Source of the DNA: Calothrix sp. PCC 7103 | Lineage (GTDB): Bacteria > Cyanobacteriota > Cyanobacteriia > Cyanobacteriales > Nostocaceae | DNA length: 64,000 nucleotides | Reading direction: 5' to 3' | Assembly (NCBI RefSeq): GCF_000331305.1 | Contig: NZ_KB217478.1 | Span: 7,094,317-7,158,316, forward strand | Shown: piece after piece, positions 1 to 9,289 of the stretch | Numbering within the stretch: the stretch's first letter is position 1 | How the letters are laid out: the number at the start of each line of letters is the position of its first letter | Program-made: the position numbers and the translations under genes | Notes under the pieces: model-generated | The model's database searches: none | What the model was told of the DNA's origin: nothing | What the model saw: the letters and a program-made list of their open reading frames with translations, nothing else

Positions 1-489
1 ATTCCCACAACAGGTTTGACGGCAGTAGTAATCAAAGCTATTGCGAATAAAACAATGGATGGCTTATTACAAATTCAAACGAACGGTATTGACTCAACCA
101 GCTTTTATAAAAATGCTCCTCAAGGAGTTTATCCGTTAAGTTTAGTTGAATGGTATCCAGATTTCTTAGACCCAGACAACTACGTTCAACCATTCCTACA
201 GTGTGAAAAAGGTACTCTAGAAAAAGGTTGTGAAAAAGGCGGTAGTGTTTCTCAAGGTTCATTTTACTATAACGAAAACATGAACCAACTTATCGAAGCG
301 CAACGCAAAGAGCAAGACCCCGCAAAACGTAAACAAATATTTGCCCAAATTCAAGAAATCCTTGCCAAAGATGTACCATATATTCCCCTATGGCAAGAGC
401 AAGATTATTTGTTCGCCCAAAACGGAGTCAAAGGTGTCAAACAAGACGCAAGCCAATTATTAATTTACAGCGGAATTACAAAAAAATAA
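1..489 (+). CDS. Dipeptide/oligopeptide ABC transporter substrate-binding protein, C-terminal part (partial at window edge)
   Basis: The reading frame is open from base 1, so this is the C-terminal ~162 residues of a longer protein whose start lies outside the window. The segment has the look of family-5 extracellular solute-binding proteins (DppA/OppA type): a YPDFLDPDNY-like stretch, a helical NENMNQLIEAQRKEQDPAKR segment, then VPYIPLWQEQDY near the end. Such proteins bind peptides or nickel/glutathione-like ligands in the periplasm and deliver them to a DppBC permease. The stop codon overlaps the next start by one base (TAATG), so it is co-translated with the permease. The substrate cannot be told from this fragment. 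Confidence 0.85.
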   Translation: MPTTGLTAVVIKAIANKTMDGLLQIQTNGIDSTSFYKNAPQGVYPLSLVEWYPDFLDPDNYVQPFLQCEKGTLEKGCEKGGSVSQGSFYYNENMNQLIEAQRKEQDPAKRKQIFAQIQEILAKDVPYIPLWQEQDYLFAQNGVKGVKQDASQLLIYSGITKK

Positions 490-1517
490 TGTCACGTTCA
501 AAAGCTCTTACATATTATGTGGTGACGCGCTTACTACTGGCGCCACTACAAATACTAACAATTGTCACAATGGTGTTTTTGTTACTGCGTGCAACACCTG
601 GCGACCCTGTTGATGCTATTCTTGGTGGTCGGGCGCCTGATAGTGCAAAAGAAGCAATGCGGAAACAATTAGGATTAGATTTACCATTGCCTTTACAATA
701 TCTCAACTACTTGGGAAACTTGATTTTCAAATTGGACATGGGTAAATCTATATCAAGTCGCGGTAAAAGCGTCTGGGATATTATCGGTGAACACTTCCCC
801 GCAACTGCTGAATTAGCAGTATTTAGTATCATCGTGGCATTAGTAGTTGGTATTGCCGTTGGTACACTTTCTGCTTCACGTCCTGGTACCTCACTTGATA
901 TTGGTGGTAGATTATTTGGTATTATTACTTATGCGCTTCCAATGTTTTGGGCAGGGATGTTATTACAATTAATCTTTGCCGTTAGTTTCGATATACTACC
1001 ATTAGGAAGTCGCTTCCCCGTAACCCTAGAGGCGCCTGCAAAACTCACAGGCTTATACACTATAGATAGTTTGCTTCGTGGTAAATTTGTCGAATTCTTT
1101 ACAGCAATCAAATATTTGATACTACCAAGCTGTACCCTAGGAATACTATTAAGCGGTATCTTCGAGCGCATCGTCCGAGTCAACCTCAAACAAACACTAC
1201 AATCAGACTACGTAGAAGCTGCAAGAGCAAGAGGCATCCCCGAAAACAAAATCCTCTTCTCCCACGCACTAAAAAACGCCCTAATTCCAGTCATCACCGT
1301 TTTAGGTTTAACCTTCGCTTCCCTACTAGGTGGCGCCGTTCTCACCGAAGTCACATTCTCATGGCCTGGTCTAGCAAACCGTTTATTTGAAGCTATCAAC
1401 GAACGCGACTACCCAACCGTACAAGGAATCATGGTATTCTTTGGCACCATAGTAGTAATGGCAAGCATCACCATCGACATCCTTAACGCCTACGTAGACC
1501 CCCGCATCCGCTACTAA
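489..1517 (+). CDS. DppB-type ABC transporter permease
   Basis: This 342-residue integral membrane protein is a binding-protein-dependent transport permease of the DppB/OppB type. The N-terminus has the typical first membrane helix followed by a short ATPGDPVDAILGG-type segment, and the C-terminal half carries the EAA-loop region (YVEAARARGIPENKILFSHALKNALIPV) that contacts the ATPase. The frame is open from 390, but the ATG at 489 overlaps the stop of the binding-protein gene and begins at the family's normal N-terminus, so I use it. The partner DppC permease and the ATPases are not next to it; the following gene is unrelated. An inverted repeat follows directly. Confidence 0.92.
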   Translation: MSRSKALTYYVVTRLLLAPLQILTIVTMVFLLLRATPGDPVDAILGGRAPDSAKEAMRKQLGLDLPLPLQYLNYLGNLIFKLDMGKSISSRGKSVWDIIGEHFPATAELAVFSIIVALVVGIAVGTLSASRPGTSLDIGGRLFGIITYALPMFWAGMLLQLIFAVSFDILPLGSRFPVTLEAPAKLTGLYTIDSLLRGKFVEFFTAIKYLILPSCTLGILLSGIFERIVRVNLKQTLQSDYVEAARARGIPENKILFSHALKNALIPVITVLGLTFASLLGGAVLTEVTFSWPGLANRLFEAINERDYPTVQGIMVFFGTIVVMASITIDILNAYVDPRIRY

Positions 1518-1520
1518 CCC

Positions 1521-1558
1521 AAGAAACCGGGTTTCTTCATCAAAGAAACCCGGTTTCT
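1521..1558. repeat. Double palindromic repeat / probable terminator after the permease gene
   Basis: Two near-palindromic 16-17 nt units (AAGAAACCGGGTTTCTT and AAGAAACCCGGTTTCT) lie four bases after the permease stop and are complementary to each other, so they can form one long hairpin. There is no clear U-run. This looks like one of the dispersed cyanobacterial palindromes and could act as a terminator or mRNA end. Confidence 0.6.
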
Positions 1559-1720
1559 CAACTAAACATGAAATTTCTCACTTACCCAGATCAATTATGT
1601 AATTGACTTCTTATTTCTTATTCGCTTGTTTAAACTATCTCTTATAAAAGATTTTGTTGCAATATAAAATACTAAGTAGGGTTGCCAATGGTGACCTTAC
1701 TATAATTATCAGGTAATGAA

Positions 1721-3094
1721 ATGAAGTCTAAAAATGCTATTGTAATCGGCGCCAGTATAGCAGGGTTATTATCAGCGCGCGTTTTGAGTAGTCACTTTAC
1801 ATCGGTGACGATAATTGAACGCGATAGATTGCCATTATATCCTGAAAAGCGTAGAGGTGTACCACAATCTGTACAGCCACATGTACTATTAACGCGCGGT
1901 TATCGAATTCTTGAAGAGCTTTTCCCTGGTATTGGTGTAGAACTTAGCACAAAAGGCGCCCAACAAATTGATTGGGTGCGTGAGTTTCATTATTTTACTC
2001 GTGGAAATTGGAGTCCAAAACTAGATACTGTTTCTGATGTAGTTTCTTTCACTTGTTCACGTCCACTATTAGAATGGGCAGTTCGTACCCGGTTACGCGA
2101 GATAGCAAATATCAAGTTTGTTGAGGAACATCGTGTTGTTGGTTTAATTGGTGACTTGGAGAATATGCAAGTCACGGGTCTAAAAATACAAGATATAGCT
2201 AGCGGTAATATACAAGAATTATCGGCCGATTTGGTTGTTGATGCAAGTGGACGCGCGTCTAATGCTCCGCAGTGGTTAAAGGAATTAGGTTTTGCTGTTC
2301 CTACTGAAACTGTTATTAATCCATTTTTAGGTTACGCAACTCGACGCTACAAGCAACCTACCCATTTTACTGGTGATTGGAAAATTATGCTGGTTGCTCA
2401 ACAGGCGCCTGATAATAAACGCTTGGGATATTTAGCTAAAATTGAAAATGGAGAATGGATAGCAACACTTGGTGGTTATGGACACGACTATCCACCACTG
2501 AATGATGCAGGATATTTGGAGTTTGCTCGTTCTTTGGCAAGTCCTGAATTTTATGAAGCGGTTAAAAACGCTGAACCCACTTCACCTATATATGCTCACC
2601 GTGCTACCGCTAACCGTTGGCGCCATTATGAGAAAATTGAAATGCCAACTGGTTTTGTTGCTTTGGGTGACGCAGTTTGTGCATTATGTCCTGTTTATGG
2701 ACAAGGTATGACGGTTGGTGCTTTATCGGCTATGGTACTACGAGATTGGTTGCAAGCTAAGAAATTAGTAACTTCGCGTTTTCAGCAACGGTTAGCGAAA
2801 AGTAATCAATTTCATTGGATGTTGGCAACTCAGCAAGATTCTCAGTTTCCCACAACTATTGGCGCCAAAGCTAGTAAAAGCAACTTTATTCAAGATTTTA
2901 TTGGATGGTACAATCGTAGACTTATAGCGAATATCAGTGTTGACCCAAGTTTATATAGTTTGTTTACTGAGGTTTCGCATTTATTAAAATCGCCGTTTGC
3001 TCTTTATCATCCAAAAATTATTTTAAAGATTTTGGGAGAATTTATTTTACCACAGAGACACGGAGGGCACAGAGAGGAGAGAATTCACGGTTGA
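1721..3094 (+). CDS. FAD-dependent oxidoreductase (monooxygenase/halogenase-like)
   Basis: The 457-residue product starts with a Rossmann dinucleotide-binding motif (VIGASIAGLLSARVL, residues ~8-22) followed by an acidic residue ending beta-2 (IIERD). A second FAD-contact motif appears around residue 315 (FVALGDAVCALCPVYGQGM), the GD...P signature of group A flavin monooxygenases and related halogenases or geranylgeranyl-reductase-like proteins. The exact substrate is not predictable. An AGG lies seven bases before the ATG. The last ~13 codons (PQRHGGHREERIHG) are read out of a dispersed intergenic repeat at 3052-3085, so the native C-terminus was probably shorter and has been extended by repeat sequence. 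Confidence 0.8.
   Translation: MKSKNAIVIGASIAGLLSARVLSSHFTSVTIIERDRLPLYPEKRRGVPQSVQPHVLLTRGYRILEELFPGIGVELSTKGAQQIDWVREFHYFTRGNWSPKLDTVSDVVSFTCSRPLLEWAVRTRLREIANIKFVEEHRVVGLIGDLENMQVTGLKIQDIASGNIQELSADLVVDASGRASNAPQWLKELGFAVPTETVINPFLGYATRRYKQPTHFTGDWKIMLVAQQAPDNKRLGYLAKIENGEWIATLGGYGHDYPPLNDAGYLEFARSLASPEFYEAVKNAEPTSPIYAHRATANRWRHYEKIEMPTGFVALGDAVCALCPVYGQGMTVGALSAMVLRDWLQAKKLVTSRFQQRLAKSNQFHWMLATQQDSQFPTTIGAKASKSNFIQDFIGWYNRRLIANISVDPSLYSLFTEVSHLLKSPFALYHPKIILKILGEFILPQRHGGHREERIHG
3052..3085. repeat. Short tandem repeat (CACAGAG/CACGGAG type) overlapping a gene end
   Basis: The stretch reads as imperfect tandem heptamer-like units (CACAGAG, ACACGGAG, GGCACAGAGAG). A related CACAAAG version lies at 8166-8197. 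Such short tandem repeats normally sit between cyanobacterial genes; here the repeat encodes the C-terminal tail of the upstream oxidoreductase. Confidence 0.6.
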
Positions 3095-3147
3095 CACTTT
3101 TTAGGGAAGGCGAAATATACTCGAAATGTACCCCTAATCAATGACGC

Positions 3148-5622
3148 ATGAACTGGATTCCGTTACGAGAACGAATTAATACACTCCCCTTAGTTCTCGC
3201 AGGACCTATTCTACGACGAACTGACAACTACTCGGTGACTGTGTGGATGGCTTTAAAAGAAAGTCGCACGGTGACTTTAGTAATTTTAGATACTAATAAA
3301 AATGCGTTAATTACTGCTAGACAACAAACTGTACAAGTTGGCGATAATTTACATATTGTGGCGATTACTGCACAATCTAATTATTCCATACTTAGAGACG
3401 GTGAAAATTATCTATATAATATAGCTTTTAATTCTGGTGAAAGTTTAAATACTCCTGGGGTGTTAAATTCTGAAGGTTCTATTTTAGAAATTGCATATCC
3501 AGATGTAAATTCCGAATATAGTTTACCTTCTTTTGCACTTCCTCCTAATGATATAAATGATTTACGTATTGTTCATGGTTCTTGTCGCAAGCTGCATGGT
3601 GAAAGCTTGGATGCAATGGCAAGTTTGGATAAAATGATACGTGAAGCTTTAGCTATATCAGTAGAAAAACGTCCACATCAGCTTTTTCTTACAGGTGACC
3701 AAATTTATGTAGATGATGTAGCTGATGCGTTGCTGTTTATGGTGATGGATGCAGCAGAAACACTTTTAGGATGGTCAGAACCTTTACCAGATGTGACAAA
3801 TTTAGATGAGCTTAAACCTGGTCAACGTAATAATTTAGCTACAAATATTGCTGGGTTAACAGCTAGTTTAGATAAATTGAATCGAATTACTGATATTGCT
3901 AAAAGCCATTTATTTACATTTGGCGAATTTATGGCAATGTATTTGTTTGCTTGGAGCGATGTACTTTGGGTTAATGTTGAAGATTTTCCACAGTATAGCG
4001 ATATTTACTCAATCGAAGCAACAAGTCAGGATAAACAAAAAGAATCAGATTTTGATAAAGAAGTTACTTATCTCAAGGAATTTATTTCAACTATTAAACA
4101 AGTACGACGTGCGTTAGCGAATATCCCTACATATATGATATTCGATGACCATGAGATTACTGACGACTGGAATTTGAATATGGCATGGTGCGACCGTGTT
4201 CTTTCTAAACCACTTGGGCGCCGTATCATTCAAAATGGTTTACTAGGATATAGCATTTGCCAAGCTTGGGGTAACACTCCATCCGAGTTCAGCAACGATA
4301 AACCTGGTGCAGCACTTCTTTCAGCGTTACAAACTTGGTCGAAGAGTAAAGGTAATGACCCTAACTCCGAAACCGAAATTTCCAAACGACTTGGTTTACC
4401 CACTGTTACAGAAATTAGAAAAACTAACCCCAGGCGCCTGCCACATTTAGATAATAGTATAAATTGGAATTACACAGTTACAGGCCCAGGTTACGAAGTT
4501 ATATTTCTCGACACCCGCACTTTAAGAGGTTTTCCTGGTGAAGACTTTGACTTTCCAGAACTTTTAAGCGACGAAGCTTTAGAAAAACAACTCCCCGAAA
4601 TATCCGACGACAATAAAGTCACAATAGTTATCTCACCTAGTCCCGTTGTAGGTTTACCTTTTCTCGAAGGTATTCAAAAGTCAGCGAAAGCAGTTGCTGA
4701 AAAATTAGGCACTGCTGCTTGGGGGTTTGACCCAGAAGCGTGGGGACTACAAGCTTCTTCATTTGAAAAATTTATCGCACGTTTAGCACTACGAACATCA
4801 AGACAAAGTAGTCGCATCGTTATGCTTAGTGGTGATGTTCATTATAGTTTCTCTGCACGCTTACAATATTCAGCAACCCAACCATTCGAGTTTCCATTAC
4901 CAGCAAACCCACAATTAGTTATTGCCCAGTTTACCAGTAGTTCATTGCGAAACGAGAAACGCGAACCAGGTGGGAGCTACTCGTTACACCTCAAAGGTTT
5001 TGTGCCATTCCAATTAATAGACTATCACCCCAAAGCTGAAATATTAGGATGGTCTAACCCAGAAGCGAAGAAGCAAGAAGTTGGAGTAGTATGTACATAC
5101 GCTGATGCTTTTATGCAATGTCTACCTTTGCACATCGATAAAAGTCCCGCACTAATTAATATAGTTGAAGAACGTAGTTGGTTTAGACTGCCTGATATTA
5201 CTAAAAAACCTGAATGGTGGTATCGTATAGATTTTTTGCCAGCTAAATTAGAGAATATTGATTATTCATCCAATCCTAACTTACATAACACGCAATCAAT
5301 TGTAGCTCCCTTACCTCGACAAGACCGTTTAAAACCATTAAACCATTATTTATCAATGGCAAAAAACCATCACGAATATAAAGGACTATGGGGACATGGT
5401 AAAGAAGTTGTCGGTGTTAACAATCTTGCCGAAATCACCTTTGAATTCAATGATACCAAACTCCGAGCAGTGCAAACGTTATGGTGGCGCCTAGAAAGTC
5501 ACGAAAAAGGTAAACTTCTAGAACCGTTCCCATTAACTCGCTATGAAGTTTCATTAAGTTTTGATGACAAAGACTGTCCTATCACTGATGTGTTAAAGGA
5601 AGTTAGAATGAAAGGAAAATGA
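3148..5622 (+). CDS. PhoD-like phosphatase/phosphodiesterase family protein
   Basis: The 824-residue protein has the metallophosphatase signatures of the alkaline phosphatase D (PhoD) group: an early VHGSCRK segment (~residue 138), a LFLTGDQIYVDD metal-binding block (~184), an MIFDDHEITDDWN block (~330) and a MLSGDVHYSFSAR block (~562). It is much longer than classical PhoD enzymes and, unlike them, has no obvious export signal at its N-terminus, so location and substrate are open. The ATG at 3148 is used; no strong ribosome site precedes it. The stop overlaps the next gene start (ATGA), indicating translational coupling with a TolC-like protein, an unusual partner for a phosphatase. Confidence 0.75.
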   Translation: MNWIPLRERINTLPLVLAGPILRRTDNYSVTVWMALKESRTVTLVILDTNKNALITARQQTVQVGDNLHIVAITAQSNYSILRDGENYLYNIAFNSGESLNTPGVLNSEGSILEIAYPDVNSEYSLPSFALPPNDINDLRIVHGSCRKLHGESLDAMASLDKMIREALAISVEKRPHQLFLTGDQIYVDDVADALLFMVMDAAETLLGWSEPLPDVTNLDELKPGQRNNLATNIAGLTASLDKLNRITDIAKSHLFTFGEFMAMYLFAWSDVLWVNVEDFPQYSDIYSIEATSQDKQKESDFDKEVTYLKEFISTIKQVRRALANIPTYMIFDDHEITDDWNLNMAWCDRVLSKPLGRRIIQNGLLGYSICQAWGNTPSEFSNDKPGAALLSALQTWSKSKGNDPNSETEISKRLGLPTVTEIRKTNPRRLPHLDNSINWNYTVTGPGYEVIFLDTRTLRGFPGEDFDFPELLSDEALEKQLPEISDDNKVTIVISPSPVVGLPFLEGIQKSAKAVAEKLGTAAWGFDPEAWGLQASSFEKFIARLALRTSRQSSRIVMLSGDVHYSFSARLQYSATQPFEFPLPANPQLVIAQFTSSSLRNEKREPGGSYSLHLKGFVPFQLIDYHPKAEILGWSNPEAKKQEVGVVCTYADAFMQCLPLHIDKSPALINIVEERSWFRLPDITKKPEWWYRIDFLPAKLENIDYSSNPNLHNTQSIVAPLPRQDRLKPLNHYLSMAKNHHEYKGLWGHGKEVVGVNNLAEITFEFNDTKLRAVQTLWWRLESHEKGKLLEPFPLTRYEVSLSFDDKDCPITDVLKEVRMKGK

Positions 5623-7076
5623 AACAACAATATTCGCTCACTTCGATATGGTATTGGAGTTTAAATAGTGTTGCCTTTATTGTTGCGACCTTTGGTACTA
5701 TCCAAACAATTGTACCTTCTCAACCAGCATCACCCGTTAAAGCACCACCCCAATCTGTTAAAGAACAATTTCATTTATCTTTTAACTTATATAAATCAAA
5801 TAAGTTAAAGAATCCTGACTTTCGACTCAGCTTACTTCCTCTTCCCAATGCTGAAACTCAAAAGTGTGAGGTATTTACTTGTTTACCCCCTAACCCTTTC
5901 AATAATTTAAACACACAAGCAGACAAATTAAATAATGAAGATTTGCAAAAAGAAAATTATCGTTATATAAGTTCTGATATCAAATCCTATAAATTCGATA
6001 AACTAGAAAAATTAAATAAAATCAACAATCTTTATATACCAGTCATACCGAATATACAACCTCAAACAACTCCAACTATTGCTTCTGGAATATTTCAAGG
6101 TACATACGAACTTTATAGTCAATCTTATCATAACACTAATACACCAGAAACAAAGCCAATTCAACAAATTTCCGTGACAGTAGGAGATGCTGTATACTTA
6201 GCATTAGCTCAAGGCGCCGATAAAAATGCTTACTTAGTAAATATTAAAACAAAACCAATTACATTAAAGCCAATATACAAATGGAATGATGTAAGTAATA
6301 TTAATCAATCTAAGCAATTAGATATAAAATTATCTTTAACCAAAGACACAGACAAAAAAATCGCACTTTTGAACGAACTCATTAACAAGCAAGACTCAAG
6401 AAATGCATTGAACAGTAAAATTACAAACGTAGTTTTAACGTACAATAAATTACTTCAAGCGCAAGAAAAAGTCAAAATAGCTGAATTATCATTGAAAAAT
6501 GCCGAAGACTTAAAAAATACAAATTATCGCATTCCTTTATTAGCTGCCCAAAATGAAGTAAAAGCAAGACGCTTAGAATTAGCATCGACTTTAGAAATAA
6601 ATAATACAGAAATAACAGCAAGCGAAATTCCTGTTATTGAACCAATATCTTTAGAAGTCGAGAATTTCCAAAAAATTGCCTTTACTTATCAGCCAAACTA
6701 CTTGCGTAACCGTTTTAACTTTGAAATAAGTCAACTTCTAGATAAAAATAAAGAAATCAAAGCTGAGACACTAAAAAATACCACATTGCAATTAGATACG
6801 CACTTACAAAACAGTATAAGCTATATTAATTCTATTTACTCACAGATAGAAGGCGCCAGACAAACTGTTAAACTATCACAACAGCAACTCAATGTAGAAC
6901 AACAAAACTTTAAACTCGGTAAAGCTTCTCAATCTGAATTAATTAATAGAATTAATGAACTAGCACAAGCACAGAATAATGAAGTTGAAATAAATATAAG
7001 ATATTTAAACGCTTTGGCTAACTTAGACCAATTGCTCGGTACTACATTTAAGACTTGGGAAGTAAGTATACTGTAA
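5619..7076 (+). CDS. TolC-family outer-membrane efflux-like protein
   Basis: The 485-residue product begins with a hydrophobic segment (LNSVAFIVATFGTIQTIV) compatible with a signal sequence or anchor, then a low-complexity Asn/Lys/Pro-rich stretch of ~150 residues. From ~residue 185 onward it resembles TolC-family proteins: long amphipathic helices rich in A, L, Q and E, and near the C-terminus the typical repeat end (QLNVEQQNFKLGKASQSELI, then ALANLDQLLGTTFKTWEV). TolC proteins form trimeric outer-membrane channels for efflux or type I secretion. Only one clear repeat is visible and the length is close to the family norm. It overlaps the PhoD-like gene by four bases. Confidence 0.7.
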   Translation: MKQQYSLTSIWYWSLNSVAFIVATFGTIQTIVPSQPASPVKAPPQSVKEQFHLSFNLYKSNKLKNPDFRLSLLPLPNAETQKCEVFTCLPPNPFNNLNTQADKLNNEDLQKENYRYISSDIKSYKFDKLEKLNKINNLYIPVIPNIQPQTTPTIASGIFQGTYELYSQSYHNTNTPETKPIQQISVTVGDAVYLALAQGADKNAYLVNIKTKPITLKPIYKWNDVSNINQSKQLDIKLSLTKDTDKKIALLNELINKQDSRNALNSKITNVVLTYNKLLQAQEKVKIAELSLKNAEDLKNTNYRIPLLAAQNEVKARRLELASTLEINNTEITASEIPVIEPISLEVENFQKIAFTYQPNYLRNRFNFEISQLLDKNKEIKAETLKNTTLQLDTHLQNSISYINSIYSQIEGARQTVKLSQQQLNVEQQNFKLGKASQSELINRINELAQAQNNEVEINIRYLNALANLDQLLGTTFKTWEVSIL

Positions 7077-7182
7077 ATTATGTCATGAGTCGCGAACGTT
7101 AACGCAGTTTTCCCGTAGGGTAGCATCTTAAAGATTTTAACTTTATTTAAAACTAAACCCCTAACCAGTTCTTAGTATATAT

Positions 7183-8085
7183 ATGATTATAGAATCTACA
7201 AAAGAAGCGCGTTTAACTCGCGCAATAAACTCATTACAAGGATTATCAGTAGGAGATGCATTTGGGGAAAAATTCTTCGTGCATCCAGATGTAGCAGAAA
7301 ACTTAATTAATTTACGCGCGTTGCCAAGCGGAGTATGGTATTACACTGATGATACCCAAATGGCATTATCAATCGTTTCTATATTGCAACAATATCAAGA
7401 CATAAATCAAGACGCCCTAGCAAGAGATTTTGCTCAACGCTATGATACAGAACGCGGCTATGGACCTGCAATGCACAAGTTACTCACAGATATTCGTGAT
7501 AATAATAAAAACTGGCGCCTGTTAGCAACAAGTTTATTCAATGGACAAGGTTCATATGGTAATGGTGCTGCCATGCGAGTGGCGCCATTGGGAGCATATT
7601 TTGCTGATAATATAGATTTATTAGTTGACCAAGCTATAAAAAGCGCAGAAATTACTCATACACATCCTGAAGCGATAGCTGGTGCAGTTGCAGTTGCAGT
7701 CGCTGCTGGTATTGCTTCTACTTCTATAGTTACAAAACAACAGTTTCTGAACCAAGTAATTAATTATACTCCTGATAGCGAAGTTAAATCAAAAATTCAG
7801 CACGCGAGTAATTTGAGCGAAAATATATCTATAGAAAATGCAGCGGCAATACTTGGGAATGGCGCCAAAGTTTCTGCACAAGATACTGTACCCTTTGCAT
7901 TATGGTGTGCAGTACAACATCTTGATAACTATACAGAGGCAATTTGGACAACCGTTAGAGGATTGGGTGATAGAGATACAACTTGTGCAATTGTTGGTGG
8001 AATTGTAGCATGTTCTGCAGGCGCCGAAAGTATACCTACTGAGTGGTTGCAAGCGCGCGAAGCCTTACCAAATGTAGAGACGTGA
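7183..8085 (+). CDS. ADP-ribosylglycohydrolase (DraG-like) family protein
   Basis: The 300-residue protein carries the DraG-family metal-binding motifs: LQGLSVGDAFGE at ~18-29, YYTDDTQMAL at ~53-62, a GNGAAMRVAPLG block at ~126 and GDRDTTCAIVGGIVA at ~263. The family removes ADP-ribose from proteins or cleaves related ADP-ribosyl compounds in the cytoplasm, using two divalent metal ions. The usual GGDTDT is GLGDRDTT here, keeping the DxDT pair of aspartates. It stands alone; no DraT-like transferase is nearby. Its stop codon lies inside a 22-bp perfect palindrome. Confidence 0.88.
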   Translation: MIIESTKEARLTRAINSLQGLSVGDAFGEKFFVHPDVAENLINLRALPSGVWYYTDDTQMALSIVSILQQYQDINQDALARDFAQRYDTERGYGPAMHKLLTDIRDNNKNWRLLATSLFNGQGSYGNGAAMRVAPLGAYFADNIDLLVDQAIKSAEITHTHPEAIAGAVAVAVAAGIASTSIVTKQQFLNQVINYTPDSEVKSKIQHASNLSENISIENAAAILGNGAKVSAQDTVPFALWCAVQHLDNYTEAIWTTVRGLGDRDTTCAIVGGIVACSAGAESIPTEWLQAREALPNVET

Positions 8086-8098
8086 TATATCACGTCTC
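8077..8098. terminator. Perfect 22-bp palindrome overlapping the DraG-like stop codon
   Basis: GAGACGTGATATATCACGTCTC is perfectly self-complementary and contains the TGA stop of the upstream gene (8083-8085). It belongs to the GTAGAGAC...GTCTC palindromes also seen at 50353, 51545, 56350 and 59835. No U-run follows, so termination is inferred only from position. Confidence 0.5.
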
Positions 8099-8165
8099 CT
8101 CCATGATTTAGAATGTTATAAAACTGTTAATATAAGAATATATGAAAATGACGTTTGTTTAATAA

Positions 8166-8197
8166 ACCACAAAGTACACAAAGGGCACAAAGCAAAG
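8166..8197. repeat. Short tandem repeat (CACAAAG type)
   Basis: Imperfect repeats of CACAAAG (ACCACAAAG, TACACAAAG, GGCACAAAG) lie between the DraG-like and ATPase genes; related in design to the repeat at 3052-3085. Confidence 0.6.
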
Positions 8198-8225
8198 AAA
8201 GAAGAGAAAAACCTTAACCTACTAT

Positions 8226-9287
8226 ATGAAAGTTCAATCTGTTCAGCTAAAATACTTCAAAAAATTTCGCTTCTCACCTGAGTTTGATTTTACTGACCCA
8301 GAAACTGGGTTGGCAAGAGATATGATTATTTTAGTGGGAATGAACGGTGCTGGAAAAACGAGTCTTTTACAAGCTATCGCTGCAACGTTAGGGACTGCAA
8401 CTGGACGATTACAAAAAATTTCTGATTTAGAGTGGACAGGGTTTAATTATGAACTGCTTAGTAGTAACTGGGGAAACTTTGAACCAGAAGTAACTGTAAA
8501 AGTACAGTTTTCTTCTCCAGAACTTCAAGCTGTACATAATCTACAACATAAATTATTAAAATTGGGACGTAATATAGAGAGTGCTGCCAAAAATCATATT
8601 GTTACTCTCAAATGGCATGATGGAAAAGTGCAAGCAACAAGTAATGCTGAGTTACTGCAATTTAGAGGACGAGAATACGCTAAACAACTTCGTCGTACTG
8701 AAGGGTTTGAGGTTTTTGAGCAGGTGGGTACAATTCTTTGGTACACAGAACAAAGAACTTCTACAAGTTTAACGACCGAAGACCCAGGACTAAAGCTGGA
8801 AATTACAGAAGACCTTTTACGTGACCGTCTGTCAAAATGGCGCCTGTTTCATCAAGATGTAGAAAATGGTAAAATTCACTCATCACGTAATGGACGAAAG
8901 GATTTATACGCTGAAATTGAACGTACTTACAAAACGGTGTTTCCAGAACGCAGTTTCTCTGGGCCAGTTTTACGAGAAAATCTAGATGATATTCTTAGCG
9001 AACCTTGGTTTTACTTGCACGACAGTAAAAACCAGTACGAAATATCTGAGATGTCTGGAGGAGAGCGTGCAATTTTTCCAATGTTAATGGATTTTGCTAG
9101 CTGGAATATTCACAACTCAGTAATTTTAATTGATGAGATTGAATTACATCTACATCCACCGATGCAACAAGCTTTTTTACGCGCTTTGCCTAAACTAGGA
9201 AATAATAATCAGTTTATAATTACAACCCACTCTGATTATATTGAGCAATTAGTGCCAGAAGGTTATATTATACGGTTAGGGGTGTAG
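8226..9287 (+). CDS. AAA/ABC-type ATPase, AriA-like partner of a DUF4435 gene
   Basis: The 353-residue protein has an SMC/ABC-like ATPase fold: Walker A GMNGAGKTS at ~38-46, ABC signature EMSGGERAIF at ~275-284, Walker B SVILIDEIELHLHP at ~298-311 and a switch-His motif (TTHSDY) at ~333. Such OLD/RecF-like ATPases are often coupled with a nuclease in anti-phage systems. Two bases after its stop begins a DUF4435/TOPRIM-like gene that is frameshifted, which together resembles the two-component PARIS system (AriA ATPase plus AriB DUF4435 effector). The ATPase itself is intact. The PARIS assignment is an inference from domain order; it is shorter than I would expect for AriA. Confidence 0.75.
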   Translation: MKVQSVQLKYFKKFRFSPEFDFTDPETGLARDMIILVGMNGAGKTSLLQAIAATLGTATGRLQKISDLEWTGFNYELLSSNWGNFEPEVTVKVQFSSPELQAVHNLQHKLLKLGRNIESAAKNHIVTLKWHDGKVQATSNAELLQFRGREYAKQLRRTEGFEVFEQVGTILWYTEQRTSTSLTTEDPGLKLEITEDLLRDRLSKWRLFHQDVENGKIHSSRNGRKDLYAEIERTYKTVFPERSFSGPVLRENLDDILSEPWFYLHDSKNQYEISEMSGGERAIFPMLMDFASWNIHNSVILIDEIELHLHPPMQQAFLRALPKLGNNNQFIITTHSDYIEQLVPEGYIIRLGV

Positions 9288-9289
9288 TT

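Noticed and set aside
390-488. Extended N-terminus of the DppB-like permease
   Set aside because: The extra 33 codons overlap the end of the binding-protein gene and do not fit the family; the ATG at 489 does.
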